Source: Echinicola marina (GTDB lineage: Bacteria > Bacteroidota > Bacteroidia > Cytophagales > Cyclobacteriaceae). From it: DNA of 64,000 bases. Position 1 is the stretch's first letter. Each line of letters starts with the position of its first letter. The translations under genes were made by a program, and so were the position numbers. Below, one piece after another: positions 27,569 through 36,208 of this stretch. Location of the stretch: positions 3,779,501 to 3,843,500 of the forward strand of contig NZ_CP080025.1 in the NCBI RefSeq assembly GCF_020463795.1, in the 5' to 3' direction. The notes beneath the pieces were generated by a model that searched no databases, was not told the origin of the DNA, and saw nothing but the letters and a program-made list of their open reading frames with translations.

Positions 27569-29230
27569 ATGGAGTACCTCGATTATATAACGATAATTGT
27601 TTTCACCCTGATCATTTTAATGGTGGGGCTGTCCTTTGGAAAGCGGGGGGGAGATATGAAATCCTTTTTTGCTGCCGGAGGGGAAGTACCCTGGGGCATC
27701 AATGGTCTATCGCTGTTTATGAGCTTCTTTTCGGCAGGTACCTTTGTTGTATGGGGCTCCATTGCATATGAATACGGTTTGGTGGCCATCACCATCCAGA
27801 TGATGATGTGCCTAAGTGGCTTTTTGGTAGGATATTTTATTGCTCCGAAGTGGAGAAAAACAGGTGTTTTGACCGTAGCAGAATATCTGACAAAGAGATT
27901 TGGTGAAAAAGTACAAAAGTACTACACTTACCTGTTTTTATTTATCTCTTTGGGCTATACAGGGGCATTTTTGTACCCAGTGGCTAAAATTGTCAATGTA
28001 AGTACAGGCTTGGATATCTACCATTCCATATTGATTTTGGGAGGGATAATCATGGTTTATACAGCAGTGGGAGGCTTATGGGCAGTGGTGGTTACAGATG
28101 TTTTACAGTTTGTCATACTGACTTCGGCGGTATTGATTGTCATCCCTTTGTCATTGGATGAGATCAATGGAATCGATACCTTGATTTCCAAAGCTCCGGA
28201 TGGCTTTTTTCAGGTGTTCAATGGTGAATACACTCCCTTGTTTATTTTCGCCTTTTGTTTTTATAACCTGGTATTTATTGGCGGGAACTGGGCCTATGTA
28301 CAGCGGTATACCACGACTAAAAATTCAAAATCAGCCAGTAAGGTTGGCTATCTCTTTGGAGGATTATACCTGATCAGTCCCCTCATCTGGATGCTTCCTC
28401 CAATGGTATATAAAATCCTTGACCCCTCCCTGAGCGGATTGGAGTCTGAAGGAGCCTATTTATTGATGTGCAAAGAAGTACTACCCGTGGGGATGCTGGG
28501 GCTGATGCTAGGAGGGATGATCTTTGCCACGGCCAGCTCGGTCAATACTTCTTTGAACCTGGCGGCAGCCGTATTGACCAATGATGTTTATAAGCCCTTG
28601 AGGCCACATCTTTCCGAGAAAAAATTAATGGGTTTTGCCCGTCTTTCCACCTTGCTCTTTGGGGCAGGTACCATCATGATTGCCTTTTTGGTACCTATGG
28701 CCGGGGGAATAGTGGAGGTGGTTTTAAGCATAGGAGCCGTGACCGCCGGGGCTTTGTATGGTCCGGCGATATGGTCCTTGTTTTCCAAGCGCCTTACTGG
28801 AGCTTCCATTTTGCAAATAACCCTCGTCAGTTTAATCATCAATTTGTTTTTCAAGTTTGTGACGCCTTGGGCGATGGATTTTTCCTTGGACAGGAGCGAA
28901 GAGATGCTTTTGGGGATTTTGCTCCCGGTGATACTTTTGGCCGGCTACGAAGTTTATGCCCTGATAGTGGGACAGGCTTCATCGGTGATCCCAGAACTGA
29001 GCTCCGGCAATAAGGAGGAAAGTGATCCCAGCAGTGAGCAAAACATGTACGGCCTCAAAGTGATCTCCATTGCCCTGTATTCCATAGGTCTGGTGCTTTT
29101 GGTACTCACGGTTTGGGCAGCACATGCGGCCATATATTTAGCCATCATGGGGACTTTTATCATCACATTGGGAGTGGGACTGAGCAGGGTAAAAAAAATA
29201 CAAAAATCGAGTGTTAAAAAAACAATATGA
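27569..29230 (+). CDS. Sodium:solute symporter (SSS family)
   Basis: Start set at ATG 27569; the longer frame begins inside the hairpin and would add a non-hydrophobic leader before helix 1. About 550 residues with 13-14 predicted transmembrane helices, beginning DYITIIVFTLIILMVGLSFG. The family's characteristic ILGGIIMVYTAVGGLWAVVVTDVLQF block is present near residue 170. It should import a sugar, uronate or related product across the inner membrane using sodium. Its stop overlaps the FAD oxidoreductase start (ATGA), suggesting that the imported compound is the oxidoreductase substrate. Confidence 0.9.
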   Translation: MEYLDYITIIVFTLIILMVGLSFGKRGGDMKSFFAAGGEVPWGINGLSLFMSFFSAGTFVVWGSIAYEYGLVAITIQMMMCLSGFLVGYFIAPKWRKTGVLTVAEYLTKRFGEKVQKYYTYLFLFISLGYTGAFLYPVAKIVNVSTGLDIYHSILILGGIIMVYTAVGGLWAVVVTDVLQFVILTSAVLIVIPLSLDEINGIDTLISKAPDGFFQVFNGEYTPLFIFAFCFYNLVFIGGNWAYVQRYTTTKNSKSASKVGYLFGGLYLISPLIWMLPPMVYKILDPSLSGLESEGAYLLMCKEVLPVGMLGLMLGGMIFATASSVNTSLNLAAAVLTNDVYKPLRPHLSEKKLMGFARLSTLLFGAGTIMIAFLVPMAGGIVEVVLSIGAVTAGALYGPAIWSLFSKRLTGASILQITLVSLIINLFFKFVTPWAMDFSLDRSEEMLLGILLPVILLAGYEVYALIVGQASSVIPELSSGNKEESDPSSEQNMYGLKVISIALYSIGLVLLVLTVWAAHAAIYLAIMGTFIITLGVGLSRVKKIQKSSVKKTI

Positions 29231-31515
29231 ATCATAAAATGGAGATAGGTACTGCTTCCAAAGAAAAAAGAAATACGCATCGGGTAAACATGGAACCTGA
29301 TTTGGTCATTGCAGGTGGTGGTTTGGCAGGAACATGCTGTGCTATTACCGCCGCAAGGGAAGGACTCAAGGTCTGTTTGGTCCAGGATAGGCCTGTTTTG
29401 GGGGGAAATGCTTCATCTGAAGTGCGGCTGTGGATTTTGGGCGCAACCTCACACATGGGCAACAACAACCGTTGGGCAAGGGAAGGTGGGGTCATCGATG
29501 AAATATTGGTCGAAAACCTTTACCGCAACCCTGAAGGCAATCCAATTATTTTGGATACTATTCTTTTGGAAAAAGTCACCGAGGAAAATAATATCACCCT
29601 TTTACTCAACACCTGTGTTCATGAGCTTGAAAAGAAAGAAGGGGACCAGATTGATTTTATCCGTGCTTTCTGTAGCCAAAACTCTACGGAATATGTCCTA
29701 AGAGCACCTTTGTATGTGGATGCTACCGGGGATGGGCTGTTGGGGTTTCTGGCCGGAGCAGCCTTTAGAATGGGAGCAGAAATCAAAGAGGAGTTTGGAG
29801 AATTGTTTGCCCCGGATGCCAGTTATGGTGAACTGTTGGGCCACTCCATCTATTTCTACACCAAAGATGTGGGTAGGCCAGTGAAATACATGGCGCCGAG
29901 TTTTGCAAAAAAGGATATCACCGAGTTGCCAAGGTTTAAAACCTTTAACCTAAGGGAAGATGGTTGCCGTTTGTGGTGGGTGGAGTATGGTGGGAGGAGT
30001 AATACTATCCTGGCCAGTGAGGAGATCAAGTGGGAATTATGGCGCATTGTCTACGGGATATGGAACCATGTGAAGAATTCTGGTGAGTATGATGGGGTGG
30101 AAAACCTGACTTTGGAGTGGGTGGGTACAGTACCTGGTAAGCGGGAAAGCAGGAGGTTTGAAGGGGACTATATCATGACACAAAGGGATGTAGTGGAGCA
30201 GCGGGAGCATTTTGATGCCGTTTCATTTGGTGGCTGGGCGCTGGACCTGCATCCTGCAGACGGTGTGTATAGCCAAAATCCTGGCTGTACCCAATGGCAT
30301 TCAAAGGGGGTATATCAAATCCCTTTCCGAAGCATGTACAGCCGAAACATCAAAAACCTTTTTCTCGGGGGAAGACTGCTTAGTGCCAGCCATGTAGCTT
30401 TTGGGTCTACCAGGGTGATGGCCACCTGTGCCCATAATGGGCAAGCCCTGGGGATGGCTGCAAAGATATGTCGGGAAAAGAGCATATTACCACATGAAAT
30501 TATTCCCAAAGATCACCTTTCCTCACTTCAGGACAGTCTATTGGCCACAGGGCATTATATCCCCAATAAGCCATTGGGCAATGAGAGAAATGTGCTCAGC
30601 AGTGCACACCTTACTGTAAGCAGTGAGTATGCATTGAAAGGATTGCCCTTTGATGGGCCATGGAAGCCGCTGGAGTTTTCCATTGGACAATTGCTCCCTT
30701 TCGAGCAAATTAAGATTCCGGCCATGAATTTCCGTGTCAGGGCTTCACAGGCGACGGTGTTAGAGGTGGAATTACGTAAAAGCAGCAAGGCAGGCAATTT
30801 TACCCCCGATGAGGTGATCGCAAAGCAACAGGTACAGTTGGTAGCGGGAGAACAATGTGTGACGTTGGATTTTGACTATGAAAATACCACATCCCAGTAC
30901 TTATTCGTCTGCCTGATGGCAAATGATGTTTTGGAAGTAAAGTGCAGCAATAGCCGCCTGACCGGTGTTTTGTCCATTTCCAATAAATACAATAAATCGG
31001 TGGCTACAAGTAGCCTGCAATCCCCGCCTGAAAACATCGGCATAGATCAGTTCGAATTTTGGGTACCGGAGAGAAGACCGAAGGGGCATAATCTGGCTTT
31101 TGAACTGGAAGTTCCCCTCAAACCATTCGGGGCCATCAATATACTCCCGGGAGTGTTTAGGCCTACGACCAAAGTAAATGCCTGGGTGGCCTCTTTGAAT
31201 GATGCAAACCCCACGCTTCAAATTGCATGGAAAGAAAAACAAAGTATCAAAGAACTGAAATTGTTTTTTGACACGGACTATGACCATCCCATGGAATCTA
31301 CTTTAATGGGCCATCCGGAAAGTGAAATCCCATTTTGTGTAAAAAGCTATCGTATTTTAGATAAACGTGGAGAAATCCTTTACCAAAAGGAGGATAACCA
31401 TCAGACGGTGAATACCATAAGATTTGACGGTTTGGAATTGGATCAACTGACGATTGAGCTAGACCATCCTTCAAAGGATGTGCCTGCAGCGCTGTTTGGA
31501 CTTATTGCCCAATAA
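29227..31515 (+). CDS. FAD-dependent oxidoreductase (PF12831 type), apparently cytoplasmic
   Basis: 762 residues without a signal peptide. The FAD-binding Rossmann motif is DLVIAGGGLAGTCCAITAA (about 25-43), followed by LVQDRPVLGGNASSE. Further conserved blocks are VDATGDG, WVGTVPGKRESRRFEGDY and IPFRSMYSRNIKNLFLGGR (about 365-385), and GSTRVMATCAHNGQALGMAA. These match the FAD-dependent oxidoreductase family often found in glycan loci. About 300 C-terminal residues form beta-rich domains of unknown role. Translation is coupled to the upstream symporter. A related protein at 40334 carries a signal peptide instead. The substrate is unknown; a carbohydrate or carbohydrate acid is inferred from context only. 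Confidence 0.85.
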   Translation: MNHKMEIGTASKEKRNTHRVNMEPDLVIAGGGLAGTCCAITAAREGLKVCLVQDRPVLGGNASSEVRLWILGATSHMGNNNRWAREGGVIDEILVENLYRNPEGNPIILDTILLEKVTEENNITLLLNTCVHELEKKEGDQIDFIRAFCSQNSTEYVLRAPLYVDATGDGLLGFLAGAAFRMGAEIKEEFGELFAPDASYGELLGHSIYFYTKDVGRPVKYMAPSFAKKDITELPRFKTFNLREDGCRLWWVEYGGRSNTILASEEIKWELWRIVYGIWNHVKNSGEYDGVENLTLEWVGTVPGKRESRRFEGDYIMTQRDVVEQREHFDAVSFGGWALDLHPADGVYSQNPGCTQWHSKGVYQIPFRSMYSRNIKNLFLGGRLLSASHVAFGSTRVMATCAHNGQALGMAAKICREKSILPHEIIPKDHLSSLQDSLLATGHYIPNKPLGNERNVLSSAHLTVSSEYALKGLPFDGPWKPLEFSIGQLLPFEQIKIPAMNFRVRASQATVLEVELRKSSKAGNFTPDEVIAKQQVQLVAGEQCVTLDFDYENTTSQYLFVCLMANDVLEVKCSNSRLTGVLSISNKYNKSVATSSLQSPPENIGIDQFEFWVPERRPKGHNLAFELEVPLKPFGAINILPGVFRPTTKVNAWVASLNDANPTLQIAWKEKQSIKELKLFFDTDYDHPMESTLMGHPESEIPFCVKSYRILDKRGEILYQKEDNHQTVNTIRFDGLELDQLTIELDHPSKDVPAALFGLIAQ

Positions 31516-31528
31516 ACGAGTACTTAAA

Positions 31529-33901
31529 ATGACCTTTCTTAATTGTAGAAAACTATTCCAGCATCCATCAAAAGCTATAGTGGGCTGCTTTTCATTCCTT
31601 AAATGTAAAAGTACCTTACCGCTGTTGTTTTGTGGTATTGTAATCCTGTCTGGATCTGCACATTCCAGCTTGGCCCAAGGTGTTCAGAAGGATATACTTG
31701 GGCTTGAAAATAACAACCATAGCTTTAAAATAGACCCTTCCAATGGCTCTTTTTGGATTTTGGATCAGGACAGAAAAGAAGTTTTGCGCAAACACCCGAT
31801 TTCCGGAATACTGATCGGAGAGGTGGGACAAAAGGTGAGTGATGCCCATCTTCTTGAAAGCCATAAAACCGGGGAAGACCAGCTTGACGTAAAGGTGAAA
31901 AATGGAGCCGGTTTGGTGCTTCACGGTAGGATTGTACTTTCGGACCATTATCTCCATATCAAGATATGGGATGCCGACCCTTCCCAAAAAGTAAATGCAG
32001 CGATACGAAGTGCCAGTATGTCCCCGGTATATGGTTTGGGCGATTACGGTGGATATGAGGGGAAAACCAATATTTTCGGTTATAGCAATGAACATTTTAT
32101 CAATGACAAGACAAAATCCCATAATTGGAACCACTACCGGTTTGTTTCCACCTTTGCCGTATTTCCAGCTCACGGTTTAGCTCAGGTGGTCTTTGGGAAA
32201 GGGGAAAAAAGTGTCACCATCAATCAACAGGAAAATAAGATGGGCCTGTCCAAAGAAAAAGAATTCAATGCCTATTTTTTCTTTGGGGAGATGGACACCA
32301 TTTATAAAACCTACTCCCAGGTCAGGGAAAACAACGGGTATCCTTCCAAAAAGCCCAAGTTTGATTTCTTCGAACTGGGTTATGAAGCTTTTGGTGCTTT
32401 GGGCTGGAATACCTATCAATCGTCCGTTCAGGAGGATATCAATAAATACCTTGAGAAAGGCTTTCCGATAAAATGGGCTGTGGTAGGTAGTGGTTTTTGG
32501 AAAGGGGAGCGGAGAAGCCCCAAAGAGGGCAGTACCACGGCTTTTGGAATTTGGGACAGCATTCCGGCAGAAAAACGGGAAGACGGTCTGCCCAATCCCC
32601 GATATCCGCAGGTGGAAGGGCTCAAGGGCTTTTTTAAAGAAAGAGATATCAAACTGCTACTGGGAAGCCGGATCAATTTTAAGGCTTTACCTGCAGATGG
32701 AGGCAATTATTCTCCTGAAAATGATGGCAAATATGTTTTGGAAGGATTGAAAAATGGCTATTTCATCAAAAATCCGGAAGGCAAAGCACAGGTTTTTGAT
32801 GTGAATTTTCCGCAAGGAAAGACCTATTTGCTGGACACCGACAAGCCTGATGCCGTGGATTGGTTTGTCAATAAATATTCACTTTGGGGAGTAGATGGGA
32901 TTAAAGAAGATCTGATGCTCCAAGATGGGGTTTTGTTGGGAAATGATGCCAAACAAAACAAAGTAAACGAGGTGCTGATGGATCGAGAGCAGCTTGTCAT
33001 GGTGAGAAATTCGGCTTATGGTGTTCCTGGAGATGTGTTGCGCTTAGAAGATACCAAATACGGTTTTGACCAGGACAGAACTCCCATTAATGCCCTAAGT
33101 TATGCTTATAGTGGTGTCGGGAACGTGTATCCGGATATTGTGGCAGGGAAGTACCTGAAAAGTCCCTTGACCGAAGATCAAAAGCGGTATTTTGTGAGGA
33201 ATGCCATGTTGGCGGCCGTGATGCCGGTCATGTCCATGGGCTATGGGCCTTGGCATTTGGATAATGGAGGATATGAAAATGTGGTTAAAAAAGCCGTTGA
33301 TGCTCATTACTCCTTGGTGCCTTATATTTATAGTGAGGTGGTCAGGGGATATGAAACAGGATTCCCCTTTGCCATGACCCCACTTCCTTTGGCATTCCCT
33401 GATGATAGCAATACCTATGATCTGGCAAATAATACCAAGAGACAATACAGTTGGCTGATCGGTGAATCCCTTTTGGCTACACCACTTTTCGGCAATGATT
33501 ACGCCGAGGCCAGCAAAAGGGATGTGTACCTGCCCAAGGGAAAATGGATGGATTGGGAAACCAAAAAGGTGCTGGATGGGGGAAAAACCTATACCAATTA
33601 TCCTTTCCCGGATGAGAAAGTGCCGCTTTTTATAGGAGGAAAAGACTGCCTAGTATTACGTAAAGATCAAGCACTGTATTGCTATTATTTTCCCTTGAAT
33701 TTTAAAGGAGAATCCTATCGCTTTGTTTTTCCGGATGGCCTATCTGAAGCTACCGTTCATACTCCCAAAGCGGGCAGCAGGTCATTTAGCTTGACTACCA
33801 ACGAAAATACCACGGGAAAGCTTACTTGGGACGAAGAGATGAAAGCGTATTATTTTGAAATCGAAAAAGGAAAGTCATATCAAATCCAAGCAACTGAATA
33901 A
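31529..33901 (+). CDS. Glycoside hydrolase family 31-like enzyme, exported
   Basis: Start set at ATG 31529 after the upstream stop; the longer frame overlaps the FAD gene. The signal peptide is long and basic, ending near SLAQG. After an N-terminal beta domain, a TIM barrel (about 275-640) carries KGFPIKWAVVGSGFW and GVDGIKEDLML, where Asp461 lines up with the GH31 nucleophile although the usual WxDMNE motif is not present. Asp508 in RLEDTKYGFD is in the position of the acid/base. The C-terminal part (YSLVPYIYSEV, SLLATPLFG, VYLPKGKWMDWETKKVLDGG) is classic GH31. It likely removes an alpha-linked residue in the periplasm; specificity is unusual and unassigned. Confidence 0.82.
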   Translation: MTFLNCRKLFQHPSKAIVGCFSFLKCKSTLPLLFCGIVILSGSAHSSLAQGVQKDILGLENNNHSFKIDPSNGSFWILDQDRKEVLRKHPISGILIGEVGQKVSDAHLLESHKTGEDQLDVKVKNGAGLVLHGRIVLSDHYLHIKIWDADPSQKVNAAIRSASMSPVYGLGDYGGYEGKTNIFGYSNEHFINDKTKSHNWNHYRFVSTFAVFPAHGLAQVVFGKGEKSVTINQQENKMGLSKEKEFNAYFFFGEMDTIYKTYSQVRENNGYPSKKPKFDFFELGYEAFGALGWNTYQSSVQEDINKYLEKGFPIKWAVVGSGFWKGERRSPKEGSTTAFGIWDSIPAEKREDGLPNPRYPQVEGLKGFFKERDIKLLLGSRINFKALPADGGNYSPENDGKYVLEGLKNGYFIKNPEGKAQVFDVNFPQGKTYLLDTDKPDAVDWFVNKYSLWGVDGIKEDLMLQDGVLLGNDAKQNKVNEVLMDREQLVMVRNSAYGVPGDVLRLEDTKYGFDQDRTPINALSYAYSGVGNVYPDIVAGKYLKSPLTEDQKRYFVRNAMLAAVMPVMSMGYGPWHLDNGGYENVVKKAVDAHYSLVPYIYSEVVRGYETGFPFAMTPLPLAFPDDSNTYDLANNTKRQYSWLIGESLLATPLFGNDYAEASKRDVYLPKGKWMDWETKKVLDGGKTYTNYPFPDEKVPLFIGGKDCLVLRKDQALYCYYFPLNFKGESYRFVFPDGLSEATVHTPKAGSRSFSLTTNENTTGKLTWDEEMKAYYFEIEKGKSYQIQATE

Positions 33902-36202
33902 ATGTATAAAGTAAAGACATTCATATTAACGTTCGTGGTGTTTGTTGGTGGAGCCACTGCTACATTTTGCCAACAAAACAATCTAGCCGTATTGGGGGAG
34001 GTTGAAGCAAGTACCGACGAAGAAGGGGAGCAAGTAAGTCAAGTAATAGATGGACTTAAAGCGTCTGGAAACGGATGGAAAATAAGTGGAAATGAGGAGG
34101 CCTCATGGATCATGGTCAGACTGCCCGGAGCTACTGAAATAAGTACTTTAATGGTGGCGTTTGACAGTTTTCAGACTCCATTAACTTCTTTTAAAATCCA
34201 AGTGATGCATAATGGTCAATGGAGAGATATCAAAAACGTGACTGAAAATGATGCATTTACGGTTCGCGTAAATCCTGAAAAGCCCATTTTGGCTGACCGC
34301 ATCCGCTTGTATACGGAAGAAAAAAGTGAAGCAGTCATTTCAGAGATTGAAATTTATGGGCAAGAGTATGTGGACAGTTCAGTGGAAGAGGTACCAAGAA
34401 TTTTGGTCAACCAAAGTGGCTATAACCTTCATCGGACAAAACGGTTTTCCATGCCCTCTGCTGAAGAAGGAACAAGGTTTCATGTCAAAAGCAACAGCGA
34501 CGACAAGGTACTTTATAGTGGAGAAATTAATGCTGGGATAGGGGATATTACCGATTTTGAACCTCGTTCAAGCGAAGAGTTCTATATTGAGTCCGCAGAG
34601 GAACGTTCCTATCCGTTTAGAATCGGGATCAATTGGCTGGAGCGTATCAGTTATCGAAACATGGTGGATTTTATGATCGGAGCCAGGCATTATGTGGGCA
34701 CTACGGATCAAATACGGCCTTTGTCCTGGGCCTGGAGAGATGGTGATTTTTTTAATTGGGCGGAGCAAAGTTTGGTTACCATGTTCTTGGCCAATCCCTC
34801 TGTGTTTAAAGATATGGAACAGACCATTCGGTATGTCCCCAACAGTGACTTTGATGATAAGTACCTGGGCAAATGGGGGAAGCTGCTTCCCTATGACGAA
34901 AATACCCCGGATCTTGTCCAGCTGATCCATTGGGATGCAGATGTGAAAATTTCCCAGCAATTGGAACATGAAATGCAGAAGTGCGAACTGGCCTATTTTC
35001 TTTACGCTTGGCCATACTTAGAGGGGTGGTTGCCCAGACAGAATTTCGAAGTCGTCTATGACTATCTGAAAGAAAAGTGGACTAAAAGTGAAGTGGGAGA
35101 TTATTCCACTACAAAATACGATCAAAGTACCGACCATAATCTTCTGTCTCTAAAAACTTCCATAGGCACAACAAAAGGGGAAATGCCTCCGGGTTATTCC
35201 GTGATACCTAATCTGATGATGTACGAAGTGGCAAAAGATCAGGGGGAGCAAGATGCCGATAAATATTTCCATGCTGCCTATCAGCAAATGGAATGGCTGA
35301 TCGAGTACTTGGATTGGCAGGATCCGATGGTGACAAAGGGCCAGCGGATGTCCGAACATGTGACCATGCGAGCCTTTGCCTATTTTTACCATGAATATCC
35401 CGACAGGGCCCCGAAAGGATTACACAAAAAGGTGGAAGAATGGGCAAAAGTGGCACTGGCAAGATCAGACAATTACTGGGATTTTAGAAAATACAGCGAA
35501 AAGGAATGGACACCGCCAAGTTGGAATGAAACAGGCAATGTATTGGGGTTTCCGGCAGCGGCGCTTTCTGCTATGTCTATATTGGAAGACAATGAACTGA
35601 TTGCTGAACTGGAAATATTGGTTTGGTCGCACTTTGATAATGCATTTGGTAGAAACCCCACAGGAAGACATTTTTCATACAATGGGCCGGAAGAAATAGA
35701 AGGAGTGGACAAAGGTTGGTACAGCATGCACAAGGGGGGGATTGGCTTATTGGAGGAAGTCAAATTCGTCTTTGATGGCTCCCCAAAATCTTTCCATTAT
35801 CCTAACCATCCGGAAGTTGGGAATTTAGGGTGGACGGAAGGATGGGTGCAGTTCAATACCGCTTATAATCTTAGCATGGCCTATTTGGCAAAGTATTACA
35901 GCAGTGTAAACCTTTTGCAGCAAAAGAACCAAATCATTGTCTCCCTAAAAGCCCCTGTTAATTTCCATCAGGAAAAGCGTGAAACAGCAGCTGTAAGATT
36001 GACCAATGAGCAGGGGCAAAGCATTGTGGTCACTGTGACTGAACATGATCCATATATGGATGAACTCAAAACAAATCTTAGGATCAAAAAAGGGATGCTG
36101 AAGATTGGTGATCAAAAACTTCCTGTCCGTAAGGGTGGAAAATTAACAGCCTCTTATGGCTATGGTTTTATGCAATCCGAAAACAGCCTAACTGTCCAAT
36201 AA
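33902..36202 (+). CDS. Exported F5/8C plus CelD_N-like plus six-hairpin-type protein
   Basis: 766 residues; the start codon directly follows the preceding stop. A signal peptide (to about 23) is followed by an F5/8 type C-like beta sandwich (about 25-155, TEISTLMVAFDSFQTPLTSFKIQVM), then an Ig-like domain resembling the cellulase N-terminal domain (about 160-260, RILVNQSGYNLHRTKRF). The remainder looks like an (alpha/alpha)6 barrel, with FGRNPTGRHF and FNTAYNLSMAYLAKYY near the C-terminus recalling GH9. The GH9 DAGD motif is not visible; SWAWRDGDF occurs instead. A glycosidase or lyase role is plausible but unproven. Next gene starts 7 bases later. Confidence 0.6.
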   Translation: MYKVKTFILTFVVFVGGATATFCQQNNLAVLGEVEASTDEEGEQVSQVIDGLKASGNGWKISGNEEASWIMVRLPGATEISTLMVAFDSFQTPLTSFKIQVMHNGQWRDIKNVTENDAFTVRVNPEKPILADRIRLYTEEKSEAVISEIEIYGQEYVDSSVEEVPRILVNQSGYNLHRTKRFSMPSAEEGTRFHVKSNSDDKVLYSGEINAGIGDITDFEPRSSEEFYIESAEERSYPFRIGINWLERISYRNMVDFMIGARHYVGTTDQIRPLSWAWRDGDFFNWAEQSLVTMFLANPSVFKDMEQTIRYVPNSDFDDKYLGKWGKLLPYDENTPDLVQLIHWDADVKISQQLEHEMQKCELAYFLYAWPYLEGWLPRQNFEVVYDYLKEKWTKSEVGDYSTTKYDQSTDHNLLSLKTSIGTTKGEMPPGYSVIPNLMMYEVAKDQGEQDADKYFHAAYQQMEWLIEYLDWQDPMVTKGQRMSEHVTMRAFAYFYHEYPDRAPKGLHKKVEEWAKVALARSDNYWDFRKYSEKEWTPPSWNETGNVLGFPAAALSAMSILEDNELIAELEILVWSHFDNAFGRNPTGRHFSYNGPEEIEGVDKGWYSMHKGGIGLLEEVKFVFDGSPKSFHYPNHPEVGNLGWTEGWVQFNTAYNLSMAYLAKYYSSVNLLQQKNQIIVSLKAPVNFHQEKRETAAVRLTNEQGQSIVVTVTEHDPYMDELKTNLRIKKGMLKIGDQKLPVRKGGKLTASYGYGFMQSENSLTVQ

Positions 36203-36208
36203 GAGGAA

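Noticed and set aside
31616-32173. 185-codon minus-strand frame inside the GH31-like gene
   Set aside because: Fully antisense to a supported gene and without domain features.
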